From positions 119,862 to 183,861 of the forward strand of contig CANLWS010000014.1 of assembly GCA_947494925.1 (NCBI GenBank): a stretch of 64,000 nt of DNA, in the 5' to 3' direction. Numbering within the stretch: position 1 is the stretch's first letter; every line of letters starts with the position of its first letter. Both the position numbers and the translations under genes were made by a program. Below, piece by piece: positions 25,890 through 35,754 of the stretch. The notes under the pieces were generated by a model. That model ran no database searches and was not told the DNA's origin. It saw only the letters and a program-made list of their open reading frames with translations. Origin of the DNA: an uncultured Alteromonadaceae bacterium. Its GTDB lineage: Bacteria > Pseudomonadota > Gammaproteobacteria > Enterobacterales > Alteromonadaceae.

Positions 25890-27581
25890 ATGTTCAGAAC
25901 CAGACTTTCGACCTTATCAGCTGTAATAGGTAGTTTGTGTTTAATAAGCTGCCAATCAATTCAGCAATCGAGCAAACCTGAATTTAGTAAAGCCTACTAT
26001 GGAACAAACCACGCATTTGCTTCTGAAGCTGTTTATTTTGTCATGACAGATCGATTTGTAGATGGCGATCCGTCAAATAATTATCCCGAACAAGGTGGTC
26101 AGTTTCCGACTTTTGATATCCCCTTGGTATTCGAAGACGGACGGCAAGCGAATGTCGGCTATCTTGGTGGTGATCTCCAGGGTGTGCTTAACAATGGACA
26201 GTATATTGCCGATATGGGTTTTACAGCGGTCTGGTTAACACCCATTATTGACAATCCAGACCAGGCATTTTCTGGTGGCGAGCCGATAACCTTCGGTGGA
26301 AAATTCAAAGATGGTGGCAAAACGGGCTACCATGGGTATTGGGCAAATAACTTTTATCAGATTGACGAACATTACCCCTCAGAAGGACTTGATTACAAAG
26401 CTTATACAACTAAAATGCGCAACCAATTTGGTCTGAAGTCAGTTTTTGACATAGTCGGAAACCATGGTTCACCGTCGTTCTCTATGCCGGAAGATCAACC
26501 TAAGTTTGGTGAGTTATATGACTTAGACGGAAACCTGGTGGCTGATCATCATAACCTTGCCCCACAGGAGTTGGATCCAAACAACCCCTTACATAAATTT
26601 TTCCACAATCAACCTGATATCATGCAGTTGTCTAACCTTAACGATGAGAATCCGGCTGTGCAGGACTATCTGATCAACTCCTATCTATATTGGATAGAGC
26701 AGGGGGCAGATGCTTTTCGTATCGACACCATAAAACACGTACCCCATCATTTCTGGAAAAAGGTGGCTGATAGAATACGTGAAAAACACCCGGACTATTT
26801 CATGTTTTCCGAAAGCTTTAACTATGATGCCAATTTCATTGCGCAACACACATTGCCAAAAAATGGTGAGATCAGTGTATTGGATTTTCCGGGCCAAAAA
26901 GCAATGGTGTCGGTTTTTGAAAACGAAGATTCTGATTTTGCCTCGCTCGTGGATTATCTGCATCTGACCCATGGTCCTTATGCAAACCCCTATGAGTTGA
27001 CAACGTTCTACGATAACCACGATATGGCAAGAATGAATGCATCAGATCAAGGATTTATTAATGCCAACAACTGGTTGTTTACCAGTCGCGGTATCCCCGT
27101 GGTATATCAGGGATCTGAAATAGGATTTATGCGTGGTGCAGTAGAGCATGAAGGGAACAGAAACTATTTTGGTCAAACAAGAATTGAAGAGGCAAAAAAA
27201 CATGATATTCATCATCATCTGACACGCATCGCAAATGTGCGTAAAGTTACGCCTGCCTTGCAAAAGGGTTTGCAATTGAATGTTAGCTTAGAGGGAAATA
27301 TTGCTGTTTTTTATCGAATTCTACAATTGGATGACGTTGCTCAAACTGCATTGGTTGTGTTGAATAAAGGTCAGCAGGCAACCTCAGTGCATGTTTCAGA
27401 GTATCTCCAGGAAGGGGAATGGTCGAGTAGAATATCCGATAAGAATTTTGACGTTACTGCGCAGCAAGTTTCAATTGAGGTAGAGGTTCCGGCCAACGGC
27501 GTGGAAGTATTTGTCAGAGAGGGGCAGATCGCGAATAAGAAATTGGAAGCCAGGTTATCCGAATTGATGACAAATATGTAA
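25890..27581 (+). CDS. GH13 alpha-amylase family lipoprotein
   Basis: 563 residues. Lipobox LISC (Cys21) predicts membrane anchoring. The four GH13 regions are clear: DIVGNHGSPS (~186), DAFRIDTIKHV (~276, nucleophile Asp), MFSESF (~306, acid Glu) and TFYDNHDMARM (~373, transition-state Asp). The N-terminal EAVYFVMTDRFVDGDPSNN matches alpha-amylases and cyclomaltodextrinase-like enzymes that open the barrel in this way. A C-terminal beta-domain follows from ~455. It cleaves internal alpha-1,4 bonds of starch or maltodextrin. Third gene of the GH97-MFS-GH13 operon, 14 bases after the carrier. Confidence 0.9.
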   Translation: MFRTRLSTLSAVIGSLCLISCQSIQQSSKPEFSKAYYGTNHAFASEAVYFVMTDRFVDGDPSNNYPEQGGQFPTFDIPLVFEDGRQANVGYLGGDLQGVLNNGQYIADMGFTAVWLTPIIDNPDQAFSGGEPITFGGKFKDGGKTGYHGYWANNFYQIDEHYPSEGLDYKAYTTKMRNQFGLKSVFDIVGNHGSPSFSMPEDQPKFGELYDLDGNLVADHHNLAPQELDPNNPLHKFFHNQPDIMQLSNLNDENPAVQDYLINSYLYWIEQGADAFRIDTIKHVPHHFWKKVADRIREKHPDYFMFSESFNYDANFIAQHTLPKNGEISVLDFPGQKAMVSVFENEDSDFASLVDYLHLTHGPYANPYELTTFYDNHDMARMNASDQGFINANNWLFTSRGIPVVYQGSEIGFMRGAVEHEGNRNYFGQTRIEEAKKHDIHHHLTRIANVRKVTPALQKGLQLNVSLEGNIAVFYRILQLDDVAQTALVVLNKGQQATSVHVSEYLQEGEWSSRISDKNFDVTAQQVSIEVEVPANGVEVFVREGQIANKKLEARLSELMTNM

Positions 27582-27599
27582 CAGGAACAGTAAACTAAG

Positions 27600-27624
27600 T
27601 GTGGTCGAATTAGGTTCGACCACA
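27600..27624. terminator. Bidirectional hairpin between GH13 and LacI regulator
   Basis: A perfect 10-bp stem, TGTGGTCGAA-TTAGG-TTCGACCACA, lies 18 bases after the GH13 stop and contains the stop codon of the convergent regulator gene in its loop (27610-27612). The plus-strand side is followed by GGATTTTCT, only a partial T-tract. It could end both converging transcripts. Confidence 0.55.
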
Positions 27625-28635
27625 GGATTTTCTAAGCACTAAATTTACTGGCATCAATTGGGCAGGAGGCTTCTCACCATTGATCTGCAGTAGCAAGTTT
27701 TTAACCAGTGCTTCTCCAGCCAGCATAGTATCTTGAGCGACGGTGGTAAGCGCAGGATCGGTAAATCTGGAAACTGGAATATTATCATAACCAACCACTG
27801 CAACATCATCAGGGACTTTAACATTATTGTCCCGTAAAGCCTGCATGGCGCCTACCGCAATAAGATCGCTTGCACAAAAGAAAGCGTTTATCGATTCAAT
27901 ATCCGGCAACAAACTTTCCACAGCACTATACCCCGACTCTTCGGTGGAGATGGCGTCTACATGACGTGTACTATCCAGCGGTAACCCTTCCGATTTTATC
28001 GCCTTGCAATGGCCTTGGTAGCGCGCCATAAACTCTGGTGCATGTTTATCTGCACCACCCAAAAAGGCAAAGGTTTTATGACCTATAGAAATAAGGTGGC
28101 GAGTAATATCAAAACCACCTTGAAAGTTATCACAACCTATTGAGACTCCGGGGTGTTCTTCGTCTGGTGCCCCCCAGCGAATAAAATGGGTTTCTTGTTC
28201 TTCCAGTTTACTTAGCTTATCGCGGTAATCTACATAATCACCATATCCCAGCAGAATAATACCGTCAGCTTTATTGGTATCTTCATAGTCAGCGTGCCAG
28301 TCGTCACTAAGATTCTGGAAAGAGACAAGTAAATCATATCCAGCCTGCGCAGAAGCACGGGTAATACTGCCCAACATTGACAGAAAAAATGGATTAATGA
28401 GTGAATCGTCTGTGGTTGGATCTTCGAACAACAAAAGAGCGAGTGTCCGACTTTGTTGTTGACGCAGGTTACTGGCGTTCTTATCTACTTTGTAGTTAAG
28501 TTCCTGCGCGATTGCTTTGATTTTATCCCGCGTTTCCTGGTTAACCAGAGGACTATCCCGCAGTGCTCTTGAAACTGTGGACTGCGAAACACCTGCGCGA
28601 TGCGCAATGTCAAACGACGTGGCTTTAACTTTCAT
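27610..28635 (-). CDS. LacI-family transcriptional regulator (probable MalR)
   Basis: 341 residues. The N-terminal helix-turn-helix (FDIAHRAGVSQSTVSRAL) and hinge helix (KVDKNASNLRQQQSRTLALLL) are typical of LacI/GalR proteins, followed by a periplasmic-binding-protein-like sugar-sensing core with VVGYDNIPVSRFTDPALTTVAQD. It ends the starch locus and is convergent with the GH13 gene. It is the natural candidate for the TGAATACGTATKCA sites. No copy of the operator is visible in front of the gene itself, so autoregulation is not indicated. Maltose, glucose or a maltodextrin as effector is inference. Confidence 0.85.
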   Translation of the reverse strand: MKVKATSFDIAHRAGVSQSTVSRALRDSPLVNQETRDKIKAIAQELNYKVDKNASNLRQQQSRTLALLLFEDPTTDDSLINPFFLSMLGSITRASAQAGYDLLVSFQNLSDDWHADYEDTNKADGIILLGYGDYVDYRDKLSKLEEQETHFIRWGAPDEEHPGVSIGCDNFQGGFDITRHLISIGHKTFAFLGGADKHAPEFMARYQGHCKAIKSEGLPLDSTRHVDAISTEESGYSAVESLLPDIESINAFFCASDLIAVGAMQALRDNNVKVPDDVAVVGYDNIPVSRFTDPALTTVAQDTMLAGEALVKNLLLQINGEKPPAQLMPVNLVLRKSCGRT

Positions 28636-28870
28636 AAATCAGGATCTTAATATGTTACGTCTAAGTTTGAATTATTATTATGGACCAAGGTTATACACCA
28701 GCTGTTTCAGTAAATCTTGTATTAATTTTGTAATAATAATAAATTCTAAATCGTTTAGGTATGTTTAACCCGTTGTTTTTTATTTATTAATTAAACTATT
28801 ACTGTTTAATATTAAGCACATTTAAAACTCACGGATAAACAATAAAAAACGTTTTGCAGGACTTGCATAA

Positions 28871-28879
28871 TGTTATAAT
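28871..28879 (+). promoter_or_regulatory. Extended -10 promoter of glnS
   Basis: TGTTATAAT is an exact extended -10 element (TG-N-TATAAT), 44 bases before the glnS start. No good -35 box is at the right distance, which extended -10 promoters tolerate. The following CGCCCCC is a GC-rich discriminator, a feature of stringently controlled promoters of translation genes. Confidence 0.6.
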
Positions 28880-28922
28880 CGCCCCCAAATTATCAGACCA
28901 ATTAAGCACAGGGGTAAATTTA

Positions 28923-30587
28923 ATGGCCGAGACTGACATTCGTCCGACCAATTTCATTCGTCAAATTATTGATCAGGATCTAGATAGTGGTCTTCACACT
29001 CAAGTACATACTCGTTTCCCGCCAGAACCGAATGGGTATTTACACATAGGTCATGCGAAAGCTATATGTCTTAACTTCGGCATTGCTCAAGACTATCAAG
29101 GGCAATGTAATCTTCGATTTGATGACACAAACCCTGAAAAAGAAGATATCGATTTCGTCAATTCAATTCAAAGTGATGTCCATTGGCTAGGCTTTGAATG
29201 GGCTGGTGACGTCTGTTATTCATCTAATTATTTTGACCAGTTACACGGCTATGCCGTTGAGTTGATTGAAAAAGGTCTGGCTTACGTTGATTTTTCCAAT
29301 CAGGAAAAAATGCGGGAAATGCGCGGAACGTTAACCGCACCAGGGCAGAATAGTCCCTACCGTGATACCAGTGTTGAAGAGAACCTTAGTCAATTTAAAA
29401 AAATGACGGCAGGTGAATATCAGGAAGGTGAGTGCAGTCTTCGTGCAAAAATCGACATGTCTTCTGCATTTATGTGTATGCGTGATCCGGTTATCTATCG
29501 GGTTAAGTTTGCCCATCATCACCAAACGGGTGATAAATGGTGTGTTTATCCAATGTATGATTTCACTCATTGTATTTCAGATGCCATTGAAGGGATTACG
29601 CATTCTCTTTGTACCCTTGAGTTTCAGGACAACCGCCGTCTCTATGACTGGGTAATTGAAAATATCAGTATTGATGTTACTCCACGTCAATACGAATTTT
29701 CACGCCTCAATCTTGAATATACAGTGTTAAGTAAGCGTAAATTAATTCAACTTGTAGAAGAAAAGCATGTATTGGGTTGGGATGATCCCCGCATGCCGAC
29801 CATTGCCGGATTAAAAAGAAGAGGATACACACCAGCCTCTATCCGCGAATTCTGCAAACGTATTGGCGTGACCAAAATGGATAACATCATTGAGATGGGA
29901 ATGTTGGAAGCCTGTATTCGTGACGACCTAAATGAACACGCACCGCGAGCTATGGCTGTTCTCGACCCAGTAAAAGTCGTCATCGAAAATTATGCTGAAG
30001 ACAAAATAGAATCTCTAATTGCAGCAAACCATCCGAATGATGAGTCAATGGGACAACGTGAAGTGCCATTTAGCAGAGAAGTCTATATTGAACGGGAAGA
30101 TTTTCGCGAAGAGGCCAATAAGAAATTTAAACGCCTTGTTTTGGGTAAAGAAGTCAGGTTACGAAATGCTTATGTTATTAAGGCTGAGCGTGTGGACAAA
30201 GACCAAGATGGTAATATTTTAACCATTTACTGTACTTATGACCCCGAAACGCTTGGTAAAGACCCGGCTGATGGACGTAAGGTTAAAGGTGTAATTCATT
30301 GGGTTTCTGCATCTAAAGGCATTCCTGCCGAAATCAGGTTATACGATAGATTATTTTCTGAGCCTAATCCCGCTGCAGAAGAAGATTTTACAGCAAGCAT
30401 TAACTCGGAATCATTATCCATTAGAAAAGGCGTGGTGGAACCCGGTTTAGTCTCTGCAGAACCGCAGCGGGCTATACAGTTTGAGCGCACCGGATATTTT
30501 TGCAAAGATAGCGACAGTACAGATGATTTACTGGTTTTTAATCGTACAGTCGGTCTGAGAGACACTTGGGCTAAAATTGCAAACTAG
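28923..30587 (+). CDS. glnS: Glutaminyl-tRNA synthetase
   Basis: 554 residues, the same length as E. coli GlnRS, with the start at [20 protein letters not shown]; an upstream in-frame codon gives an unconvincing extension that would overlap the promoter. Class I motifs are [12 protein letters not shown] (HIGH) and VLSKRKL (KMSKS variant). The Rossmann fold, acceptor-binding insertion and C-terminal anticodon-binding beta-barrels can be followed along the full length. It charges tRNA-Gln with glutamine in the cytoplasm. It is a single-gene unit with its own promoter and terminator. Confidence 0.97.
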   Translation: MAETDIRPTNFIRQIIDQDLDSGLHTQVHTRFPPEPNGYLHIGHAKAICLNFGIAQDYQGQCNLRFDDTNPEKEDIDFVNSIQSDVHWLGFEWAGDVCYSSNYFDQLHGYAVELIEKGLAYVDFSNQEKMREMRGTLTAPGQNSPYRDTSVEENLSQFKKMTAGEYQEGECSLRAKIDMSSAFMCMRDPVIYRVKFAHHHQTGDKWCVYPMYDFTHCISDAIEGITHSLCTLEFQDNRRLYDWVIENISIDVTPRQYEFSRLNLEYTVLSKRKLIQLVEEKHVLGWDDPRMPTIAGLKRRGYTPASIREFCKRIGVTKMDNIIEMGMLEACIRDDLNEHAPRAMAVLDPVKVVIENYAEDKIESLIAANHPNDESMGQREVPFSREVYIEREDFREEANKKFKRLVLGKEVRLRNAYVIKAERVDKDQDGNILTIYCTYDPETLGKDPADGRKVKGVIHWVSASKGIPAEIRLYDRLFSEPNPAAEEDFTASINSESLSIRKGVVEPGLVSAEPQRAIQFERTGYFCKDSDSTDDLLVFNRTVGLRDTWAKIAN

Positions 30588-30604
30588 TCATCTGAACAAA
30601 TAAC

Positions 30605-30630
30605 AAAGGCCGGGAAACCGGCCTTTTTTG
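30605..30630 (+). terminator. Rho-independent terminator after glnS
   Basis: AAAGGCCGG-GAAA-CCGGCCTTTTTTG: a perfect GC-rich stem with a stable GAAA-type loop and six T residues, 18 bases after the glnS stop. It may also help end the convergent yciK transcript. Confidence 0.92.
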
Positions 30631-30644
30631 TAGACTAAAACAGG

Positions 30645-31388
30645 TTATTTGGGCTGTGCAACAAATGTTTTGCCATTTTGGTCCTGGCTGTCTGAGCCAA
30701 ATAAGTATAAGTAAGCTGGCATCAAATCCTGAGCAGTTTTCAACGTATTTGGATCTTCACCAGGGAAAGCTTTAGCACGCATGCTTGTACGTGTTGCGCC
30801 TGGATTGATGCAATTAAATCGAATAGTGGATTTTTCGTACTCGTCTGCCAACACCTGCATCATACCCTCGGTAGCAAATTTGGATATACTATAGGTCCCC
30901 CAATAAGCCCTACCTCGACTACCCACACTCGAAGACGTAAACAGAACAGAAGCGCTGGCGGACTTTCCTAACACCGGCAACAAAGCTTGTGTCATGTAAA
31001 ACTGGCTATTGAGATTAATTTGCATTACTTCATTAAAGTCGTTTTCGCTGATTTGGCGAAAAGGTTCTATGTGGCCTAGTACACTTGCGTTATGAAGCAA
31101 ACCATCTAGACAGCCAAACTGACTCTCAATAGTCGTAGCCATATCTTTATAGTTTTGCGGAGTTGCTCCCAATAAATCAAGTGGCACAATAGCCGGTTCA
31201 GGGCTTCCTTGCTCTACTATTTCGTCATACACCTGCTCGAGTTTTTTAACTGTACGGCCAAGTAAAATTATTGTGGCACCGTGTCTTGCAAAAGATAAAG
31301 CTGCTGCTTTTCCTATTCCATCGCCTGCACCGGTAATCAGTATTGTTTTGTCTTTTAACAGAAGAGAAGGGGCTGTATAGCTGAGCAT
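30645..31388 (-). CDS. yciK: YciK-family short-chain dehydrogenase/reductase
   Basis: 247 residues from the ATG preceding SYTAPSLLLKDKTILITGAGDGIG; a further upstream ATG adds a Phe-rich leader unlike the family. The nucleotide-binding TGAGDGIG motif (about residues 19-26), HNAS and the catalytic Ser...YSISK are present, so it should be an active cytoplasmic NAD(P)-dependent oxidoreductase. Its physiological substrate is not established. The E. coli homologue also lies next to sohB; here a lipase gene has come between them. Confidence 0.88.
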   Translation of the reverse strand: MLSYTAPSLLLKDKTILITGAGDGIGKAAALSFARHGATIILLGRTVKKLEQVYDEIVEQGSPEPAIVPLDLLGATPQNYKDMATTIESQFGCLDGLLHNASVLGHIEPFRQISENDFNEVMQINLNSQFYMTQALLPVLGKSASASVLFTSSSVGSRGRAYWGTYSISKFATEGMMQVLADEYEKSTIRFNCINPGATRTSMRAKAFPGEDPNTLKTAQDLMPAYLYLFGSDSQDQNGKTFVAQPK

Positions 31389-31660
31389 AAAGTTTCGAAC
31401 ATTCAAAAAAAAGAAGAAGGATTCTATCACCTGTGTTTGAAAATGGGCTAATTATTTCGCCTATTTCAAATGATGTACTATGGTCTAACAAATACTTAAC
31501 AAACCTTTGCAAATAGGTAACAAAGTCAATACTATTGCGATAACTTTAACTGGTCATACTTGTTGAAAAAGCGGTTGTTCGAAGTTTGCACGAATGATGC
31601 TTAATAAATGTTCAAAAACAAGTAGATACAAGAAAAACGATAGGATTGCGGGGAGAAAGA

Positions 31661-34240
31661 ATGAAAAAACTGGTAATCAGTACAAGTGTTGCTGCGGTAT
31701 TTCTGCTAGCCGGTTGCGGCGGGGGCGACGATCTTGAACAGATTCAAGCGGAGGCACCGAAACAAAGACCTGCATCACGCATCGTGTTTGATCCTACGGC
31801 TGGTGACTTACCATTGCCTACGGATCTATTGTTTGCTCTGGCTGAGCAAACGGATGATGGTACGCTTGAAGTTCCAGATGAGATAGCGGGTCAGGCGAAT
31901 GGCGGCACACCAGATTTTGGCAACCCCTCCGTTGCTTTGGGTGCATTAGATGGCTGGTCTACTCAACACCCATTTAGTGTCAGCATTAATCACCCAGAAG
32001 GTATTACTTTAGATGCTACCTCTGCAGGAGCTCCAGGTGCAGTAAGGATCTATGAAGGTGCTATTGGTGGTGACCTTAACGACCCTGATTGTCGTGTTGC
32101 GCCTCCTTTGACTGGCTGCAAAGTTGGCGAAGAACTGACCTTTGGCGTTGATTTCGTGACTCAGGCGTCTGGAGACAATATTGCAATAATTCCTCTAAAA
32201 CCCTTTAAGGGGGCAACCAGTTATTATGTGGTTATCACTGACCAGTTAAAAGCAAGTGACGGCCAGGCTGTGCAAGCGTCAAGTACGTATGGCTTAGTTA
32301 GACAACCTTTGGCAACTCAACCTCTTGCTACTGATTCACAACGAGCCTTGCAGGGGCTGGTTAATTCCTATGAAGCAGTTCTGACTCAGCAGGCTGGTTT
32401 GAGCCAAGAATCAATTATTTTTAGTTATACATTTACGACTCAGACTACAACGGACATCATCGCTACTGCCAAACAGCTGCAAATTGCTACCTTTGCTGGT
32501 GCAGTAGCTCAAGGTATGGATCCAGCTACAGCCGCTCAGTTTTTACCTGTTATTCCAGTGTCTGAATCTCCGATAGACAACGCTTTTAACGCACTTGCAC
32601 CTGTTTTATTGGGAGCAGAGCAATTTGCCGCACTAGGTCAAGTGGGCTTGGGAAGCTGTGAAGGCATGATAGCTGCTGTAACAAACCCAGCCTCTCCACT
32701 GTTTGCAACTGCTGCTGGTGTATTCCCGCTAGTAGGCGCATTCTGTGCAGCAGATATAAAGCAGGGAACAATCGATTTACCTTATTACCTGAGCACGACA
32801 GAACCTCTATCAGATCGCTGGACAGCGGCGTGTACTAATGGATTAGCATTGCAGACTATAGGTGCAGAACAAATTGGCGCCTTGTTGGCTTCTGGTACTA
32901 TCACAGCTGGACCTAACAACGATCTTTGCCAGGCGGCAAGTGGTGGTACATTGCTAGACCTCGACCTGACTAATCTTGGTATTACTGATCTGCGTCATCT
33001 GACTCGATACAGCCCGATCCCTGCCCGCAAAGGACGAAATGCGGATGGAACTGAAACCATTGATGTTCAGGTCACCGTCCCGGATCCTGCTGTAGTAGCA
33101 GTATTAGCAGCAATTCCAGACTCAGGTGTACAGGCAATAAGCAAACCTGAGAGTGGTTGGCCAGTAGTTATTCTTCAACATGGTATCACCTCTAAAAAAG
33201 AAGACTTTCTTGGAATTACAGGTGCGCTTTCAGTTGCTGGTTACGCCACCGTCGCCATTGACCACCCACTGCACGGAAGTCGTGGTTTTGAAATTGATGG
33301 TCAGATCGTTAACACTTCCGGTGGATTTGGCGGTAGCGTAACAGATTATTTCAATCTTGCTTCGTTGCTCACAACCCGCGATAACTCCCGTCAAAGTACT
33401 GTGGATACGATGGGTCTTCGTCTAGGATTAAATGCTGTAGTTGACCTCACAGGCGGTAGCGTAGATCTTGACGGCAGCAATGTGTCTTTTGTTGGTCAAA
33501 GTCTGGGTTCAATCACTGGAATTAGCACAGTCGCAATGTCAAACGCGTCCTTGGGTGGGCAACTCGCTGCCTTTGATGGCATGTTCGCATTTAATAGTGC
33601 TGTATTTTCGGTACCTGGTGGCGGTACAGCGGGTATGTTGATGGAATCCCCAGGATTCGGTCCATTGATTAAAGGATCGTTGCTAGCTGCATCATCCGCA
33701 GACTTTCAGGCCTTCCTGGCGCAATATGCCGCTACCAATGAAGTTCCGGTAGAAGATGCTCTAGTTCCTGCTTATCTGGCCTTTGAACAAGTGTTAACCG
33801 CTGACCAAGCAGCCGAAGTAAATGCGACATTTGCGCAATTTGTTTTTGCTGCGCAAACAGTATCAGACAGTTCTGATCCCAATAATTTTGCTGCGCTTTT
33901 GGGAAGTAATACCAGAGTGTTAATGCATGAAGTTGTTGGGGGAGGCCAGAATGATGATGGCAGTGTTGCGTTGCCAGATCAGACAATCCCTAATAATACG
34001 GTCAATTCCCCTACCTTTGCCGGAACCGATCCATTGGCACGCTTTATCGGTCTGGAAAAAGTTTCCACCACAACACAGGGGAATGGTTTAGTTAGATTTA
34101 TTTCTGGCGGACATTCCTCATTGCTTAACCCTGGGATTAGCGCAGCAACCACAGCTGAAATGCAGCGTCAGGCGGCAGCATTTATCGCAACGGGTGGGAC
34201 TACTATTGTAATTACTGACCCATCAGTTGTAGAGAATTAA
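31661..34240 (+). CDS. VolA/Pla-1/cef-type extracellular lipase lipoprotein
   Basis: 859 residues; start fixed by GGGGAGAAAGA directly upstream and by the lipoprotein signal MKKLVISTSVAAVFLLAGC (Cys19). The protein opens with RIVFDPTAGDLPLPTDLLF, typical of the Pla-1/cef family of surface lipases in Vibrio and Alteromonadales. WPVVILQHGITSKKEDFLG contains the oxyanion loop, VSFVGQSLGSITG (near residue 611) the nucleophile serine, and RFISGGHSSLLNP the likely catalytic histidine. Vibrio VolA is a surface lipoprotein lysophospholipase that frees fatty acids for uptake. Single gene with a strong terminator. Confidence 0.85.
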   Translation: MKKLVISTSVAAVFLLAGCGGGDDLEQIQAEAPKQRPASRIVFDPTAGDLPLPTDLLFALAEQTDDGTLEVPDEIAGQANGGTPDFGNPSVALGALDGWSTQHPFSVSINHPEGITLDATSAGAPGAVRIYEGAIGGDLNDPDCRVAPPLTGCKVGEELTFGVDFVTQASGDNIAIIPLKPFKGATSYYVVITDQLKASDGQAVQASSTYGLVRQPLATQPLATDSQRALQGLVNSYEAVLTQQAGLSQESIIFSYTFTTQTTTDIIATAKQLQIATFAGAVAQGMDPATAAQFLPVIPVSESPIDNAFNALAPVLLGAEQFAALGQVGLGSCEGMIAAVTNPASPLFATAAGVFPLVGAFCAADIKQGTIDLPYYLSTTEPLSDRWTAACTNGLALQTIGAEQIGALLASGTITAGPNNDLCQAASGGTLLDLDLTNLGITDLRHLTRYSPIPARKGRNADGTETIDVQVTVPDPAVVAVLAAIPDSGVQAISKPESGWPVVILQHGITSKKEDFLGITGALSVAGYATVAIDHPLHGSRGFEIDGQIVNTSGGFGGSVTDYFNLASLLTTRDNSRQSTVDTMGLRLGLNAVVDLTGGSVDLDGSNVSFVGQSLGSITGISTVAMSNASLGGQLAAFDGMFAFNSAVFSVPGGGTAGMLMESPGFGPLIKGSLLAASSADFQAFLAQYAATNEVPVEDALVPAYLAFEQVLTADQAAEVNATFAQFVFAAQTVSDSSDPNNFAALLGSNTRVLMHEVVGGGQNDDGSVALPDQTIPNNTVNSPTFAGTDPLARFIGLEKVSTTTQGNGLVRFISGGHSSLLNPGISAATTAEMQRQAAAFIATGGTTIVITDPSVVEN

Positions 34241-34260
34241 GTTTTTTAGTCTTTAATATC

Positions 34261-34292
34261 GAAGCCAAGTCACAGACTTGGCTTTTTTTTTG
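34261..34292 (+). terminator. Rho-independent terminator after lipase
   Basis: AAGCCAAGTC-ACA-GACTTGGCTT followed by seven more T residues; a strong intrinsic terminator 20 bases beyond the lipase stop codon. Confidence 0.93.
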
Positions 34293-34341
34293 GTATTTTG
34301 TCCCCACATAAACACAAATCTAGGTTGTTGGAGTTTGTATC

Positions 34342-35370
34342 TTGGAATTTTTATATGAATATGGTTTGTTCTTGGCTAAGGCCGCAACCATATTAGTCAC
34401 AATTTTACTGGCAGTTGGAGGCGTCATTGCTTTGGCCTCAAAACAAAAGCCGGGCAAAGGTCATCTTGATATTGCATCCATTTCTGATCGTATTGATGAT
34501 TTAACATCCCATGCTCAGGAGTTGTTGCTCGACAAAGACGAGCTTAAAAAACTCAATAAGCAGAAGAAGCAGTCAGAAAAGCAAAAGAAAAAGGCTGAAA
34601 AGGGTGAAACTAACAAGAAACCTAATTTGTTCGTTATTGATTTCAAAGGTTCAATGGATGCCCATGAGGTCGATAGTTTACGGGAAGAGGTGACGGCAAC
34701 CCTTTGCGCTGCTCAGGATGAAGATGAAGTGTTGGTGCGCCTGGAGAGCGGTGGTGGCGTTGTACATGGTTATGGATTGGCTGCATCGCAACTACAACGA
34801 TTCAAAGAGAAAAATATTAAATTGACTGTGGCAGTTGATAAAGTAGCGGCCAGTGGTGGGTACATGATGGCTTGTGTCGCGGACAAGGTTCTGTCGGCAA
34901 ATTTTGCAATTATCGGCTCCATTGGTGTTATCGCCCAACTACCAAACTTCAATAAGTTGTTAAAGAAGAACGATATTGAGTTTGAACAACATACTGCTGG
35001 TGAATTTAAGCGGACATTGACTATGTTTGGTGAGAATAGCGAATTGGGCAGAGAAAAATTCCGCGAAGAGCTTGAAGATGTTCATCAAATGTTCAAAGGC
35101 TTTGTATCAGAAAATCGACCTGAGCTGGATATCAGCAAAGTGGCTACCGGTGAATACTGGTATGGAAGCAAGGCCCTAACGCTGGGACTGGTAGACAAGA
35201 TCCAAACGTCTGATGATTTTCTGTTGCAGGAAAATAAAGAAAAAAACATTTATTCAGTTAAATACAGTCTTAAGAAAAGTGTTGCTGAACGTCTGGGGAT
35301 GGCTGCAATGACATCGATAGAATCAGTGATAGTTGGATTGTGGAGTAAGAGTCAGACATTGTTCAAATAA
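34342..35370 (+). CDS. sohB: SohB inner-membrane peptidase (S49 family)
   Basis: 342 residues with a TTG start, supported by GGAG about nine bases upstream and by the family N-terminus EFLYEYGLFLAKA. One N-terminal transmembrane helix (residues ~8-32) is followed by a Lys-rich charged linker (DELKKLNKQKKQSEKQKKKA) and the S49/SppA-like domain. VAASGGYMMACVADKV contains the catalytic serine, and FGENSELGREKFREELEDVHQMFKGF the region with the general-base lysine neighbourhood. The enzyme faces the periplasm and is a multicopy suppressor of HtrA loss in E. coli. Flanked by terminators on both sides. Confidence 0.93.
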   Translation: MEFLYEYGLFLAKAATILVTILLAVGGVIALASKQKPGKGHLDIASISDRIDDLTSHAQELLLDKDELKKLNKQKKQSEKQKKKAEKGETNKKPNLFVIDFKGSMDAHEVDSLREEVTATLCAAQDEDEVLVRLESGGGVVHGYGLAASQLQRFKEKNIKLTVAVDKVAASGGYMMACVADKVLSANFAIIGSIGVIAQLPNFNKLLKKNDIEFEQHTAGEFKRTLTMFGENSELGREKFREELEDVHQMFKGFVSENRPELDISKVATGEYWYGSKALTLGLVDKIQTSDDFLLQENKEKNIYSVKYSLKKSVAERLGMAAMTSIESVIVGLWSKSQTLFK

Positions 35371-35407
35371 TGTAAGTGACTAAAGATAAAAAATCGGATT
35401 TTAGTAT

Positions 35408-35439
35408 AAGCCAGTAGCGTTTTAGCACTGGCTTTTTTA
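35408..35439 (+). terminator. Rho-independent terminator after sohB
   Basis: AAGCCAGT...ACTGGCTT, an 8-bp stem with an 11-base loop, followed by TTTTTA about 40 bases beyond the sohB stop codon. Confidence 0.85.
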
Positions 35440-35754
35440 TGTTTGTTAGTTTGAATGGAAGTTGAAAAAAGTCATCCGATTGGCATATAAATCAGGAATT
35501 AATGGCGTGCACATCGCCAGTTAAACTCTTAATAGACAAAGCAAAAATAAAAATCCTCTATCAAAAAAAATATATTTTTTATTTGTCTCTATTTGTTTGT
35601 TTTTTGCATTTTCAGTGTTTATAAATTAGATGCGTCATGAGTTTAAATGGCGTACATAATTATTAAAAAAGCGCTAGTTGACACAAACTGTTCCAAGAGC
35701 AAGCCTACATGGCTGGTTAACTAGCAACAACAAATACTATGCTGGAAAACAAGT
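35440..35754. promoter_or_regulatory. AT-rich upstream region of TonB receptor
   Basis: About 315 bases without a gene, including a very AT-rich run (35540-35640). A TTGACA hexamer at 35678-35683 is the only strong promoter-like element; no matching -10 lies 16-18 bases downstream, so the promoter could instead depend on the ECF sigma factor encoded downstream. No palindrome of the starch-locus type is present. Confidence 0.4.
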